From Formosa sp. Hel1_31_208 (GTDB lineage: Bacteria; Bacteroidota; Bacteroidia; Flavobacteriales; Flavobacteriaceae), in the NCBI RefSeq assembly GCF_900104785.1, contig NZ_LT629733.1, positions 2,264,501-2,328,500 of the forward strand: DNA of 64,000 nt. The letters run 5' to 3'. The notes beneath the pieces are model-generated. The model did not search any database. It worked only from the letters and a program-made list of their open reading frames with translations, and was not told where the DNA came from. Positions 43,467 to 53,413 of this stretch are shown one piece after another; positions within the stretch are counted from its first letter, which is position 1, and the number at the start of each line of letters is the position of its first letter. The translations under genes and the position numbers were made by a program.

Positions 43467-43877
43467 AATATAATTAGCTCAAAATTTTCAGAATACTTTC
43501 TTAAGGCGAACACAGGTAGTAGCTTATTATGCCTAACATTTTGAATCCATTGTTAAAACAAGGCCTCAAAAACAATAAGTTTTACATATAATTATCAGTA
43601 CAAAACCTTGAATAATAAACTACACCTCTCAACATCTTACACTACTAATAGCTTATTCTGTGTGTCCTCATAAAATCTTAGTTTTTTAATTAAAATCTAA
43701 CATTCTTAGGAATTTGTTATTAAAACGAAAAGTATTCTTATTAAATTCGCATTTAAAATTTAACTGTAGCTACTTCCAAAGCCTAAATAAAAATTATGTA
43801 TTTCATTAACTCCTGTTCATGGGGTCATTAAGAATACTAGTGCTAACGCGGTACTCAAATTAACTATTTTATTTAGA
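43467..43877. other. intergenic region with a decayed attC-like left half
   Basis: 411 bp without a gene. CAACATCTTACACTACTAATAGC followed by TTATTCTGTGTGTCCTCATAAAATCTTAG (about 43638-43690) follows the element's left half and centre; the rest is AT-rich with no recognisable feature. Confidence 0.4.
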
Positions 43878-45623
43878 ATGAAAAATTTTGTACTGTTTTT
43901 AAGCCTATTCTCACTCTTTTTCGGATTTTCACAAAGTTTACCAATAACTTTTGAAGGTGATGTCACGACAACAGACTTTGTTGATTTTGATGGAGGAACG
44001 GCAACCGTCACTGCCAATCCGCTAATTTCAGGAATCAACAACAGCAATTCGGTTGCTCGCATAGTAAGAGATGGCGGAGCTGTTTATGCTGGTAGTAAAA
44101 TACTATTGTCTGATAATCTTGATTTTTCAGTATTAACCAAAATTTCAATGAAAGTATACACCACTGCGCCAGCAGGTACAATCGTTAAGTTCAAGCTTGA
44201 AGGGTCAGGTCCCTCTGTTGAAGTGGATGCTCTTACAACGGTTTCTGGTTCATGGGAAACTCTAGAATGGATCTTTGTCGGCACCGCTAATAACCTTAAC
44301 GAGATTGTTTTTATGTTTGATTTTGGCAACGTCGGTGACGGTACGGCTAATTCTACCTTTTATTTTGACGATATTCAGCAAATAACGGGTCCTCCTGCTC
44401 CAATACCTGCCTCTTTACCAATTGATTTTGAAACAGGAATTGTTAGCAGTGATTTTCTCAATTTTTCTGGATCTACGGCTAGTATCATTCCAAATCCGCA
44501 AATGAATGGTATAAATACGAGTAATACTGTTTGCCAAATCATAAGAGATGGTGGTGAATTTTTCGCTGGGAGTAAAATATTTCTAACCAATAATCTAGAT
44601 TTTTCTAGCATGTGGCATATTTCTATGAAGATCTATACAACGGCTCCAGTGGGTACTAGAATTAAATTAGAATTAGAAAGTGCCAATGGCAGAACTAATT
44701 TAGACTATTTGACTACGACAACCGGACAATGGGAAACTGCCAGCTGGAATTTTGATGGTGCGTCTAATGATTATAATCGACTCATATTTATGTTTGATTT
44801 TGGTAATGTAGGAAATGGAACAGCCACATCTACATTTCTCTTTGACGATGTGCAACAAATCGCAGGACCTGCCATACCTGATCCCGCAGCAACAAGCCTA
44901 CCTGTCGATTTTGAGTCAAGTGTCGTTACCTCCGACTTTTCAAATGTATTTGGTGCAATAACCTCAATCATACCGAATCCGCAGATGGACACAGACAACC
45001 CTAGTGCTACGGTTGGTCAATTTGTGAGAAGTGGTGGAGCACCGTGGGCTCAAAGTAAACTAGTGTTAACAGACTTTATGGACTATTCAGTTCTTAGCTC
45101 TATTTCCATGAAAGTGTATACAGATGCACCAGTTGGAACCTTATTGAAATTTAAAGTAGAAAGTACTGCGTCAGGCGCCGCAAACGAACGAAACGTCCTT
45201 ACGACTGTATCGGGTGCTTGGGAAACTTATTATTGGGATTTCGCAGGAGACCCTCCTGTTTATAACGTATTAACATTGATGTTGGGTTATGCCACACCAA
45301 ACGATGCATCACCTAATGCGACATTCTTATTTGATGACATTGAACAAACCACAGATATATTGAGTGATGGTAATGATTCATCGTCAAATATAGATGGCGT
45401 GAACGCTTATCCAAACCCAGCAAAAAACTACTTGACCATAAACGCTGAGAATAAAACTATTAAAACAATTGCTCTCTTTGATATTCTTGGTAATCAGGTT
45501 ACAGTGCTTCATCCAAACAGTCGCAATACAACTATTGACGTGGCTAATTTTGCCAGTGGCGTTTATATCGCGAAAATTTTAACTGAGACAGGTGTAGGTA
45601 GTATTAAGTTGATCATCGAATAG
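43878..45623 (+). CDS. T9SS-secreted protein with three tandem beta-sandwich repeats
   Basis: 581 residues, signal peptide MKNFVLFLSLFSLFFGFSQS. Three repeats of about 155 residues, starting near 20 (SLPITFEGDVTTTDFVDFDG), 178 (SLPIDFETGIVSSDFLNFSG) and 341 (SLPVDFESSVVTSDFSNVFG). Each includes ISMKVYTTAP-type, SGSWETLEWIF-type and FDFGNVGDGTANSTFYFDDIQQ-type segments, like carbohydrate-binding-like sandwich domains. Residues about 510-581 (NAYPNPAKNYLTI ... IALFDILGNQV ... VYIAKILTETG) are a type IX secretion C-terminal sorting domain. So it is displayed on or released from the surface, likely binding glycans (inference). Confidence 0.9.
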   Translation: MKNFVLFLSLFSLFFGFSQSLPITFEGDVTTTDFVDFDGGTATVTANPLISGINNSNSVARIVRDGGAVYAGSKILLSDNLDFSVLTKISMKVYTTAPAGTIVKFKLEGSGPSVEVDALTTVSGSWETLEWIFVGTANNLNEIVFMFDFGNVGDGTANSTFYFDDIQQITGPPAPIPASLPIDFETGIVSSDFLNFSGSTASIIPNPQMNGINTSNTVCQIIRDGGEFFAGSKIFLTNNLDFSSMWHISMKIYTTAPVGTRIKLELESANGRTNLDYLTTTTGQWETASWNFDGASNDYNRLIFMFDFGNVGNGTATSTFLFDDVQQIAGPAIPDPAATSLPVDFESSVVTSDFSNVFGAITSIIPNPQMDTDNPSATVGQFVRSGGAPWAQSKLVLTDFMDYSVLSSISMKVYTDAPVGTLLKFKVESTASGAANERNVLTTVSGAWETYYWDFAGDPPVYNVLTLMLGYATPNDASPNATFLFDDIEQTTDILSDGNDSSSNIDGVNAYPNPAKNYLTINAENKTIKTIALFDILGNQVTVLHPNSRNTTIDVANFASGVYIAKILTETGVGSIKLIIE

Positions 45624-45872
45624 AGAACCCACAAATAATGTTTATTACTCAAGTAGCAGTTAATCATATCTTATCTTATGGCTGTGCATTGATAATACTA
45701 CAGTTTTACCTTTGTTAATTTTCATTAACTAGTAGTTACTATCCAGCTCAAGGATTGATCTAAATGAACCATAAAAGAGTATGTTGAAAGGAACATCTCA
45801 ACGTAATTAATTTTAAAATATATATAGTTCTCGCTACTTTTTCTTAATTTACAACTCACTAACAAATTACAT

Positions 45873-46868
45873 ATGACATCTTACTCGATAAGTGAAATTA
45901 ACGACATTTTAAAAGGCGAATTAATTGGTAATACCAGCCAAAAAATTGAAGGACCTGAAGAACTACAAAAAGCAAACCATAATCAAATCACTTTTATTGG
46001 AAGCAATAAGTATTTAAAATATTGGGACGATTCAAAAGCCTGTGCTGCACTGATAAATGAGAATGTAAATATTGAACCTGGTGACAATCGTGCTTTTATT
46101 AAAGTAAAAAATGTCGATTTAGCAATGGCGAAAATATTGGAACTTTTTAATCCTCCAGCACCAGTTTTTGATACAAACATACACCCAACTGCCGTGATAC
46201 ATAAAACCGCAAAAATAGGCAACGATTGCAAAATTGGCGCACATTGTTATGTAGGTAAAGATGTTGTATTAGGAAACGGAGTTGTTTTATATCCTAATGT
46301 TTGTGTGTTTGATGAAACGATTATCGGTGATAATACTACGGTTTGGTCTGGAACTGTAATACGTGAACGATGTATTATAGGTAGCCATTGTATTTTTCAT
46401 ACTAATGTGAGTATCGGAGCTGATGGATTTGGATTTAGACCAAGTGAGGATGGCAGGCAACTCGTGAAGATACCACAAATAGGTAATGTGATCATTGGAC
46501 ATTACGTTGAAATTGGAGCAAATTCATGTGTTGATAGGGCTAAATTCAGCTCCACTATAGTTGGTGATGGTTGTAAAATTGACAACCTCGTACAAATTGC
46601 TCATAATAGCATTATGGGACGTTCTTGCATTATGGCAGGACATAGTGGACTAGCAGGCTCTGTTACTTTAGGTGATGGCGTTATTATTGGCGGAAGTGCC
46701 TCAATTAAAGACCATACAACTATACACTCTGGTGCTACCGTTGGTGCAGGTTCGGGAGTTATGAATGACGTGGAAGCGGGGAAAACTGTGTTAGGTTATC
46801 CTGCACAAGATGCGAGAGATATGCTAAAGCAATGGGTATCAATAAGAAGACTTATAAAAAATCAATAA
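45873..46868 (+). CDS. lpxD: UDP-3-O-acylglucosamine N-acyltransferase
   Basis: 331 residues. N-terminal uridine-binding domain (SISEINDILKGELIGN ... ITFIGSNKYLKYWDDSKACAALIN), then a left-handed parallel beta-helix of hexapeptide repeats (VIHKTAKIGNDCKIGAHCYVGKDVVLGNGVVLYPNV) and the catalytic-His region NLVQIAHNSIMGRSCIMAGHSGLAGS. Transfers a 3-hydroxyacyl chain in lipid A synthesis. It stands outside any lpx/fab cluster here, so it may be a second copy used for an outer-membrane variation (inference). Confidence 0.88.
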   Translation: MTSYSISEINDILKGELIGNTSQKIEGPEELQKANHNQITFIGSNKYLKYWDDSKACAALINENVNIEPGDNRAFIKVKNVDLAMAKILELFNPPAPVFDTNIHPTAVIHKTAKIGNDCKIGAHCYVGKDVVLGNGVVLYPNVCVFDETIIGDNTTVWSGTVIRERCIIGSHCIFHTNVSIGADGFGFRPSEDGRQLVKIPQIGNVIIGHYVEIGANSCVDRAKFSSTIVGDGCKIDNLVQIAHNSIMGRSCIMAGHSGLAGSVTLGDGVIIGGSASIKDHTTIHSGATVGAGSGVMNDVEAGKTVLGYPAQDARDMLKQWVSIRRLIKNQ

Positions 46869-46937
46869 TACGTTACAGCGTACAAAATAAACGGGGAAGC
46901 CGAAAACCGATCAAAATAGGCGCATAAAACAACCATT

Positions 46938-47450
46938 ATGAATACATTAACAAACGTTTCAAATCTATTGACCTTAATAGTACTTTTCGGTTTAACTATT
47001 ACAATTCAAAGTTGTAACCAAACTGAAAAAGTAGTAGAAAAAGAAATCATTGTTAAAACCGAAAAACCCGAATATTTCCTACTACGCCCTGAAGTCGAAA
47101 AAGCTTATGGCTATTCGCACGCCGTAAAAATCGGAAATGATATAAAAATTTCAGGCGCTGTCAGTATGGATAATGAAGGAAACCCAACCGCAATAGGAGA
47201 TTTAGGAGAGCAAATGAAAAATTGTTATGCTGATTTAGAAAAAGTATTAACACATTATGGTTGTACATTTGATGATGTGGTGGTAGAAAATATTTTCACT
47301 ACTAACATGCCATTATTTCTTGAAAACGCAGCATACCGAAATTCAATTTATACCAAACATTTTCCAACAGGTTCATGGCTTGGTGTTAAAGAATTGGCAC
47401 TACCAGAATTTATGATAGAAATTGAACTCGAAGTACATAAATCTGAATAA
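46938..47450 (+). CDS. RidA-like (YjgF/YER057c/UK114) lipoprotein
   Basis: 170 residues. N-terminal lipoprotein signal (NLLTLIVLFGLTITIQSC), linker, then a RidA-fold domain (YGYSHAVKIGNDIKISGAVSMDNEGNPTAIGDLGEQMKNCYADLEKVLTHYGCTFDDVVVENIFTTNM ... FPTGSWLGVKELALPEFMIEIELEVH). The catalytic Arg of true RidA (105 in E. coli) is not evident (GSWLGVKEL), so it probably belongs to a Rid subgroup without 2-aminoacrylate deaminase activity. Confidence 0.85.
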   Translation: MNTLTNVSNLLTLIVLFGLTITIQSCNQTEKVVEKEIIVKTEKPEYFLLRPEVEKAYGYSHAVKIGNDIKISGAVSMDNEGNPTAIGDLGEQMKNCYADLEKVLTHYGCTFDDVVVENIFTTNMPLFLENAAYRNSIYTKHFPTGSWLGVKELALPEFMIEIELEVHKSE

Positions 47451-47648
47451 AAAGCAACAAGCTAAAACGGCTTACCAAATACCAGTTCAAATATTATAAG
47501 AAGTGTAATTGTAAATATTTGATAATAACTAGGTCGTTAAATTATGTGTTTCAAATTTTATAGAAATGCAAGTACTAATTCTAAATTCAAGTAAAATCCA
47601 ATTATTAATATCCCAAAAATCAAGCAACTCTATTAGTAAAATAAAATT

Positions 47649-48716
47649 TTAAATATGAGTTAGTGCCCAAAGCTCAACTTCTTCTGAAGCACGCCAATAC
47701 TGGTCTCGTTTTGATTTACTCGAAGCAGCACTCACAGATTTTTTAAAGCATCGTTCTAATTTAAATCTGTTTCCTTCTTCTAATTCTCTTTCAATAGGAT
47801 GTTCTTGTGTTACGTTGGTGATTTGAGCTAAGTTTGAGAAGATAAGTACAAGCTTCCCTTCTGGTAAGAGTCTTGTTTTTGCCGCAGCAAAAAAATCTGT
47901 AAATAAGGTTTTATTGTAATAGATAGCATCATCTATATTGCTGAAGTCATGAGCTCCAGGCATCCAAGGCGGATTAAATACAATCAATTCGGTCTGATTG
48001 TCCCACTTTCCAAAGAGATGTCCCAAATCCAGTTCAATCTTTCGAGAAAGCTTCGTTGTACCCATAAACTCTGTCAATCCAATAATGGCATTTGGATTTA
48101 TATCTGTTGCATACACCTTTTGGAATTGATGCTGTATCATTTGCAAGGATAATACACCGCACCCAATGCCAATTTCTATTGCTGTTTTTTTTAATCCTTT
48201 ATAATGCTTCAACCAATTATCAAAAAGTACTAAATGTTCAAAACGCGTTGGAAAATATGTGCCGTAGTAAGGATGTACTTTGTTGCGCAGCACGGGTATA
48301 GAAATTCCATTTTGATACCATTGCCAGGCACTATTCAACCCTTGTATTTGAGGTAAGGTCAAAAAGAAATGATTGTTTTCTGGGTAAAATTTCTCAAGCC
48401 AACCAATGCTAGGAGATTTCTTTACACATAATTGTTGATCAACAATTTCTAACAAAATTAAATTTGATAGTCTGTGGTACTCCGAACGATACTCGTGTTG
48501 CTCCTTATAAGATGTATTAGGTAAGTTTAGTTTTAGATATTTGTGTAAATCATGAAGAAGAGATAGTCCATCATTATAAAATTCTCTAACTAATACCGAT
48601 TCACCGCGTTCTAACGCCTGAATCGCTGGCTCAACGTCTGCACCTTGATTAAATATATTATGCGTTTTGCCTATTGAGATCGGCTCTGGCTTCTTGACTT
48701 CACTATTAGAAATCAT
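47649..48716 (-). CDS. methyltransferase with N-terminal extension
   Basis: 355 residues. The C-terminal half has a class I SAM fold with the N6-amino-methyltransferase motif FNPPWMPG (after LIVFNPPW), GIGCGVLSLQMIQ and YATDINPNAI, as in HemK/RlmG-type enzymes. The N-terminal 140 residues are helical without known motifs. The FNPPW signature is N-[D/N]PPY-like, so a glutamine or nucleobase substrate is plausible, but unassigned. Confidence 0.8.
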   Translation of the reverse strand: MISNSEVKKPEPISIGKTHNIFNQGADVEPAIQALERGESVLVREFYNDGLSLLHDLHKYLKLNLPNTSYKEQHEYRSEYHRLSNLILLEIVDQQLCVKKSPSIGWLEKFYPENNHFFLTLPQIQGLNSAWQWYQNGISIPVLRNKVHPYYGTYFPTRFEHLVLFDNWLKHYKGLKKTAIEIGIGCGVLSLQMIQHQFQKVYATDINPNAIIGLTEFMGTTKLSRKIELDLGHLFGKWDNQTELIVFNPPWMPGAHDFSNIDDAIYYNKTLFTDFFAAAKTRLLPEGKLVLIFSNLAQITNVTQEHPIERELEEGNRFKLERCFKKSVSAASSKSKRDQYWRASEEVELWALTHI

Positions 48717-48799
48717 AGGGTATTTTCCTTTTTTTTATAAGGTAGGGAATCCATACTGCTCATTGCCGTTTTCTATGAATAAAGATTGAAATAACATTG

Positions 48800-48920
48800 T
48801 GTTGGATCTTCTTTAGTTCATTATTTCATTTATATGTACTCTGAAAATCCTAAAGATTATCCCTTAGCTCGTTTTCTTTCACTAATTTAGTCCCTACACA
48901 CAGCGTCATTTGTCTTATAA
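48800..48920 (+). repeat. eroded attC-like copy
   Basis: ATATGTACTCTGAAAATCCTAAAGATTATCCCTTAGCTCGTTTTCTTTCACTAATTTAG keeps the consensus order of centre and conserved box; left and right arms are lost. This is the last recognisable copy; none is seen from 49 to 64 kb. Confidence 0.5.
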
Positions 48921-48962
48921 GAACTCCTGTTATTGATTGTGTAACTAAAAAAAACGGAAATT

Positions 48963-49184
48963 ATGAAAAAAAACAATTTTTACTATTTTAAGCGAGCACT
49001 TTTGTTGAGTTTACCAATTGCAGTATTTATCATTATTAGTGAACTATTTGATATTGAGTTATCCGACTCTAATGCAGTTATAAAAGCATTTGCAAAAGGG
49101 TTTTTTGTTGGGGTTTTGACTGGTGTGATTTTGGGAATATTAAACATTTTTGCAAAAATTGATACATTTTTAAAAAAAGAATAA
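48963..49184 (+). CDS. small membrane protein of unknown function
   Basis: 73 residues, two hydrophobic segments (ALLLSLPIAVFIIISELF and AFAKGFFVGVLTGVILGILNIF) with basic ends. No family recognised. Its leader contains the eroded repeat. Confidence 0.6.
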   Translation: MKKNNFYYFKRALLLSLPIAVFIIISELFDIELSDSNAVIKAFAKGFFVGVLTGVILGILNIFAKIDTFLKKE

Positions 49185-49374
49185 ACATATATAAATTGAG
49201 AACAATCAAAAGTTTATATTATATCCAACTCTCGCAACTCGAATTGGCTAAGACATCTATTAAGACTAGCAGAATTATGTTTTAAAATATAGCCTTAGAA
49301 AAAACAAACTAGGAAACATAATAAGGCGAAGCTAAACCATACACTATTAAGCTAGAAACAAGTAAAAGGATCAT

Positions 49375-50232
49375 ATGGAAACATTAAAAAAAATTTTAGA
49401 ATTTGAGCTTATTGCCGTGGGGGATTCTAAGATACGGGTTTATACATTAGTGGCCGTTTTAGTAATTATTCTAATTACTAAATTAATAATTTGGTTAATC
49501 AAAAAGGCACTTTTCAGAAAAGCTAAATTGAAAAATTTTGACAAAGGTAATACGTATGCCCTATTTCAAATCATTAAATATGTTATATGGGTTATTTCAA
49601 TTGGCCTAATTCTAGAAACCATTGGCATCAAAATAACTGTATTAATTGCTGGATCGGCTGCTTTACTCGTCGGAATTGGGTTGGGCTTACAGCAAACATT
49701 TAATGATATCATCTCTGGCTTAATACTACTTTCAGAAAAATCTATAAAAATTGATGATGTTTTACAAATAGATCATGACGTTGTGAAAATTCAAAGTATT
49801 GGGTTAAGAACATCTAAAGGTTTAAATACCGATGATATTTCCATTATAATTCCAAATTCCTTAATAACCACTAATAAAGTGATCAATTGGAGCCACCAGA
49901 CCAAGAAAACTCGCTTTAAAATTGATGTTGGTGTTGCCTATGGTAGCAATGTAGATCTGGTGATAAAAATCCTTGAAGAAAGCGCATTTGAGCATCCAGA
50001 TGTATTGGATAGGGATTTAACTGAAGCGCGATTAGTGAATTTCGGGAATTCATCCTTAGATTTTCAAGTATTGTTTTTTAGTAAAACAATCTATCGAATA
50101 AATAAAGTGAAGAGTGATATCAGAAGAAATATAAGTCAGAAATTTGCTGAAAACAAGATTTCTATTCCATTTCCACAAATGGATTTACACTTAAAATCAA
50201 ATTATACAGAAATACTAAAAAAGGACGAATAA
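49375..50232 (+). CDS. small-conductance mechanosensitive channel, MscS family
   Basis: 285 residues. About two N-terminal membrane helices, then the pore helix VLIAGSAALLVGIGLGLQQTFNDIISGLILLSEKSIKIDDVL near 93-135 (Gly/Ala-rich MscS signature), a beta domain (DHDVVKIQSIGLRTSKGLNTDDISIIIPNSLITTNKVINWS) and the C-terminal alpha/beta domain (VNFGNSSLDFQVLFFS ... SIPFPQMDLHL). Opens under membrane tension to release solutes on osmotic downshock. Confidence 0.93.
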   Translation: METLKKILEFELIAVGDSKIRVYTLVAVLVIILITKLIIWLIKKALFRKAKLKNFDKGNTYALFQIIKYVIWVISIGLILETIGIKITVLIAGSAALLVGIGLGLQQTFNDIISGLILLSEKSIKIDDVLQIDHDVVKIQSIGLRTSKGLNTDDISIIIPNSLITTNKVINWSHQTKKTRFKIDVGVAYGSNVDLVIKILEESAFEHPDVLDRDLTEARLVNFGNSSLDFQVLFFSKTIYRINKVKSDIRRNISQKFAENKISIPFPQMDLHLKSNYTEILKKDE

Positions 50233-50279
50233 AAACAGCATATCTAAACTTATTATAATGGCATAAAATACGCGATGTA

Positions 50280-51008
50280 ATGACCACAAAACAAATAGTA
50301 TTTACGTTATTGACTATAACTATAGTGTCTTGCAATACCACTACTAAACCGAAAACATTACAAAAAAACTCCGATAATAAGATCACTATTATTGGTGCTA
50401 TGAAAAATGTAATGTGGAAAGGGGAACTCCAGGGTATAATTAAACTAGATACGATTACAAATAAAAGAGGCCTTTTTGGAATTGGTCCAGAGAGCTTTCT
50501 GACCGGTGAGCTATTGATAAATAACGGACAATCCTATGTGTCGAGAGTGTTATCCGATTCAACAATGATAGTTCATAAGACATTCAATGTGTCAGCTCCT
50601 TTCTTTGTATATGGCAACGTAGAAGAGTGGCAAAAATTAACCTTACCAAATAACATTGTCACCATTACTGACCTAGAAGCCTTTATTTCTAAAAAAACAA
50701 TGACTGCCTCACATCCATTCGTTTTTAAACTCATCGGAAAAGTAAAAAAAGCAACCATTCATGTACAAAATCTACCAAAAGGGACAAAAGTAGCTTCACC
50801 TCAAGAAGCGCATCAAGGACAAATAAATTATACTTTGACCAATGAACCTGTGGAAATCATCGGTTTCTTTTCAACTGAACATCAAGGGATTTTTACTCAT
50901 CATGATTCCTATATGCACATGCACCTCATTACCAAAGATGAAAGTAAAATGGGGCATTTAGACGACGTTAATTTTGAGGAAATGACTTTATACATCCCTC
51001 TACAGTAA
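50280..51008 (+). CDS. acetolactate-decarboxylase-like lipoprotein
   Basis: 242 residues. Signal with lipobox (MTTKQIVFTLLTITIVSC), then the ALDC fold: GIIKLDTITNKRGLFGIGPESFLTGELLINNGQSYVSR ... FVYGNVEEW ... GFFSTEHQGIFTHHDSYMHMHLITKDESKMGHLDD. The His cluster (THH, HMHL) and Glu in FLTGEL match the zinc site. ALDC turns acetolactate into acetoin in the cytosol, but this copy has an export signal, so its substrate outside the cytosol is unclear. Confidence 0.82.
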   Translation: MTTKQIVFTLLTITIVSCNTTTKPKTLQKNSDNKITIIGAMKNVMWKGELQGIIKLDTITNKRGLFGIGPESFLTGELLINNGQSYVSRVLSDSTMIVHKTFNVSAPFFVYGNVEEWQKLTLPNNIVTITDLEAFISKKTMTASHPFVFKLIGKVKKATIHVQNLPKGTKVASPQEAHQGQINYTLTNEPVEIIGFFSTEHQGIFTHHDSYMHMHLITKDESKMGHLDDVNFEEMTLYIPLQ

Positions 51009-51099
51009 GGTTGTTAATAACTCCATACAATTCCATTTAAAAAACAAGCAGCAAGTTCCTATTTTGCAGTCCTATTTGAATCATAAAACAAGTTTATAA

Positions 51100-53412
51100 A
51101 TGAAGGTCTGTATCGCCGAAAAACCTAGTGTGGCTCGAGAGATTGCTCAAGTACTTGGTGCCAATACCAAACGTGATGGCTATTTCGAGGGTAACGGCTA
51201 TGCAGTCACTTATACCTTCGGGCATTTATGTACTTTAATGGAGCCAAATGATTACAAACCGTATTGGAAAAGTTGGGATTTAAACAACTTACCCATGCTT
51301 CCTGAAAAATTCAAAACTAAGGTGGTAAACAATTCAGGAATTCAAAAGCAATTCAATATCGTTAAATCACTATTTGATAAAGCTGATCTCATCATAAACT
51401 GCGGTGATGCTGGTCAGGAAGGAGAGCTCATTCAACGCTGGGTTATGGATCAGGCTAATTACAAAGGTAAAGTACAGCGATTATGGATTTCATCACTTAC
51501 TACAGAAGCTATTAAAGAAGGTTTTGAAAATTTAAAAGATGCTAAATCTTACGATAATCTCTATTATGCAGGGTTTTCAAGAGCGATAGGAGACTGGCTT
51601 CTAGGTATGAACGCTACGCGCCTGTATACCGTAAAGCATGGAGGTTATAAACAAGTGCTTTCGGTAGGTCGCGTGCAAACACCAACTCTTGCCATGGTTG
51701 TGAATCGATTTAAGGAGATAGAAAGTTTTACACCACAACCATATTGGGAATTACAAACCTTATATCGTGATACACTCTTCGCGTATGAAGAAGGCCGTTT
51801 TTTAAAAATGGAAGATGGTGAAATTCTTGCCAATAAAGTAAAAGAACACGAATTTGAAGTGGTTTCTATCACCAAAAAGAAAGGTAAAGAATATGCGCCA
51901 AAACTCTTTGACCTTACGGGTTTACAAGTCTATTGCAATACAAAGTTCGGATTTTCGGCTGATGATACTTTAAAAATCGTTCAGAAGCTTTATGAAATGA
52001 AAGTAGTGACCTATCCAAGAGTAGATACTACTTTTTTGCCCACAGATATCTACTCCAAAGTATCAGGTATACTACAAAAATTAACCAATTATAGTGCGAT
52101 AACTCAATTGCTTTTAGGAAAGAAAATCAAGAAATCGGCTAAAGTATTTAATGATAAAAAAGTAACCGATCACCATGCCATTATTCCTACTGGAATACAA
52201 ACAAATCTTCAATATAATCAGCAACAGGTGTACGACATTATTGTTAAACGTTTTATTGCTGTGTTTTATCCAGATTGTGAGGTATCAAATACAACAGTTA
52301 TCGGAAAGGCAGACGATGTTAACTTTAAAACTACTGGCAAAGAGATCTTAAAAGAAGGTTGGAAAGTCGTATTTAAATTTGGAAAAACACCAATGTCTAT
52401 TTCTTCTGAAAAAGATACATTACCAAATTTTGTTAAAGGCGAACGAGGGGCACATGAACCATCATTTCTTGAAAAACAAACGAAACCACCAAATCAGTTT
52501 ACTGAAGCCTCTCTCTTACGCGCTATGGAAACAGCAGGCAAGCAAATAGATGATGATGAGCTCCGTGATTTAATGAAAGAAAACGGTATTGGTAGACCTT
52601 CAACACGAGCCAATATAATTGAAACACTATTTAAACGTCAGTATATTATACGTAATAAAAAGCAAATACTTCCAACAATTACTGGGGTTACGTTGATTGA
52701 TACTATTCAGAATGAGTTGCTGAAATCTGCTGAACTCACTGGACGTTGGGAAAAGCAACTGAAAGACATTGAAAAAGGGGAATACAGCGCTAGTAGATTT
52801 ATTAACAATATGAAGCAAATGGTTGACGAATTGGTATATGAAGTGCGCAGTGAAACCAAACGCGCTAACATCTCACAAGCTGCAATAGTTAACCAACGAC
52901 AAGCTAAAGCGAAACAAAAGAAAGTTGAAGGAATTGCATCAGAAACCTGTCCAAAATGTAAACAAGGACATCTATTGAAGGGTAAATCGGCATATGGTTG
53001 CAGTCTTTATAATAAAAGCTGTGACTTCGTTTTACCTTTTAAAATCTATGAAAAGAAAATTTCCGAGAAACAATATATACGGTTATTACAAAAAGGATCT
53101 ACAGTAAATCTCAAAGGTTTTTCTTCAGACCATGGTATTACTGAAGGTTTATTGCGATTTGATAAAAACTTTAAGCTGGTACTAGAACAAAAGAAAAAAA
53201 GTGTGACTATTTCCAAAAAGAAACAGACAGAACAAATGAGCTGTCCCAAATGCCAAAAAGGAACTATTATTAAGGGCAAAACTGCTTATGGTTGCAGTGG
53301 GTATAAATCGGGTTGTGATTTCAGAATATCTTTCGATATCATACGCTTGAAAGCTAAAGACCAAAAGCTTACAAAAGATCTCGTTTATAGCATTCTTAAA
53401 GGTGATATATAA
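51100..53412 (+). CDS. topB: DNA topoisomerase III (type IA)
   Basis: 770 residues. N-terminal TOPRIM (IAEKPSVAREIAQVLG ... INCGDAGQEGELIQRWV), catalytic Tyr in VTYPRVDTTFLP near 306, and type IA core FTEASLLRAMETAG ... GIGRPSTRANIIETLF. The C-terminus has two zinc-ribbon-like repeats (CPKCKQGHLLKGKSAYGCSLYNKSCDF and CPKCQKGTIIKGKTAYGCSGYKSGCDF). Relaxes and decatenates single-stranded DNA. Its last codon precedes the pseudouridine synthase ATG by 1 bp. Confidence 0.95.
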   Translation: MKVCIAEKPSVAREIAQVLGANTKRDGYFEGNGYAVTYTFGHLCTLMEPNDYKPYWKSWDLNNLPMLPEKFKTKVVNNSGIQKQFNIVKSLFDKADLIINCGDAGQEGELIQRWVMDQANYKGKVQRLWISSLTTEAIKEGFENLKDAKSYDNLYYAGFSRAIGDWLLGMNATRLYTVKHGGYKQVLSVGRVQTPTLAMVVNRFKEIESFTPQPYWELQTLYRDTLFAYEEGRFLKMEDGEILANKVKEHEFEVVSITKKKGKEYAPKLFDLTGLQVYCNTKFGFSADDTLKIVQKLYEMKVVTYPRVDTTFLPTDIYSKVSGILQKLTNYSAITQLLLGKKIKKSAKVFNDKKVTDHHAIIPTGIQTNLQYNQQQVYDIIVKRFIAVFYPDCEVSNTTVIGKADDVNFKTTGKEILKEGWKVVFKFGKTPMSISSEKDTLPNFVKGERGAHEPSFLEKQTKPPNQFTEASLLRAMETAGKQIDDDELRDLMKENGIGRPSTRANIIETLFKRQYIIRNKKQILPTITGVTLIDTIQNELLKSAELTGRWEKQLKDIEKGEYSASRFINNMKQMVDELVYEVRSETKRANISQAAIVNQRQAKAKQKKVEGIASETCPKCKQGHLLKGKSAYGCSLYNKSCDFVLPFKIYEKKISEKQYIRLLQKGSTVNLKGFSSDHGITEGLLRFDKNFKLVLEQKKKSVTISKKKQTEQMSCPKCQKGTIIKGKTAYGCSGYKSGCDFRISFDIIRLKAKDQKLTKDLVYSILKGDI

Positions 53413-53413
53413 T

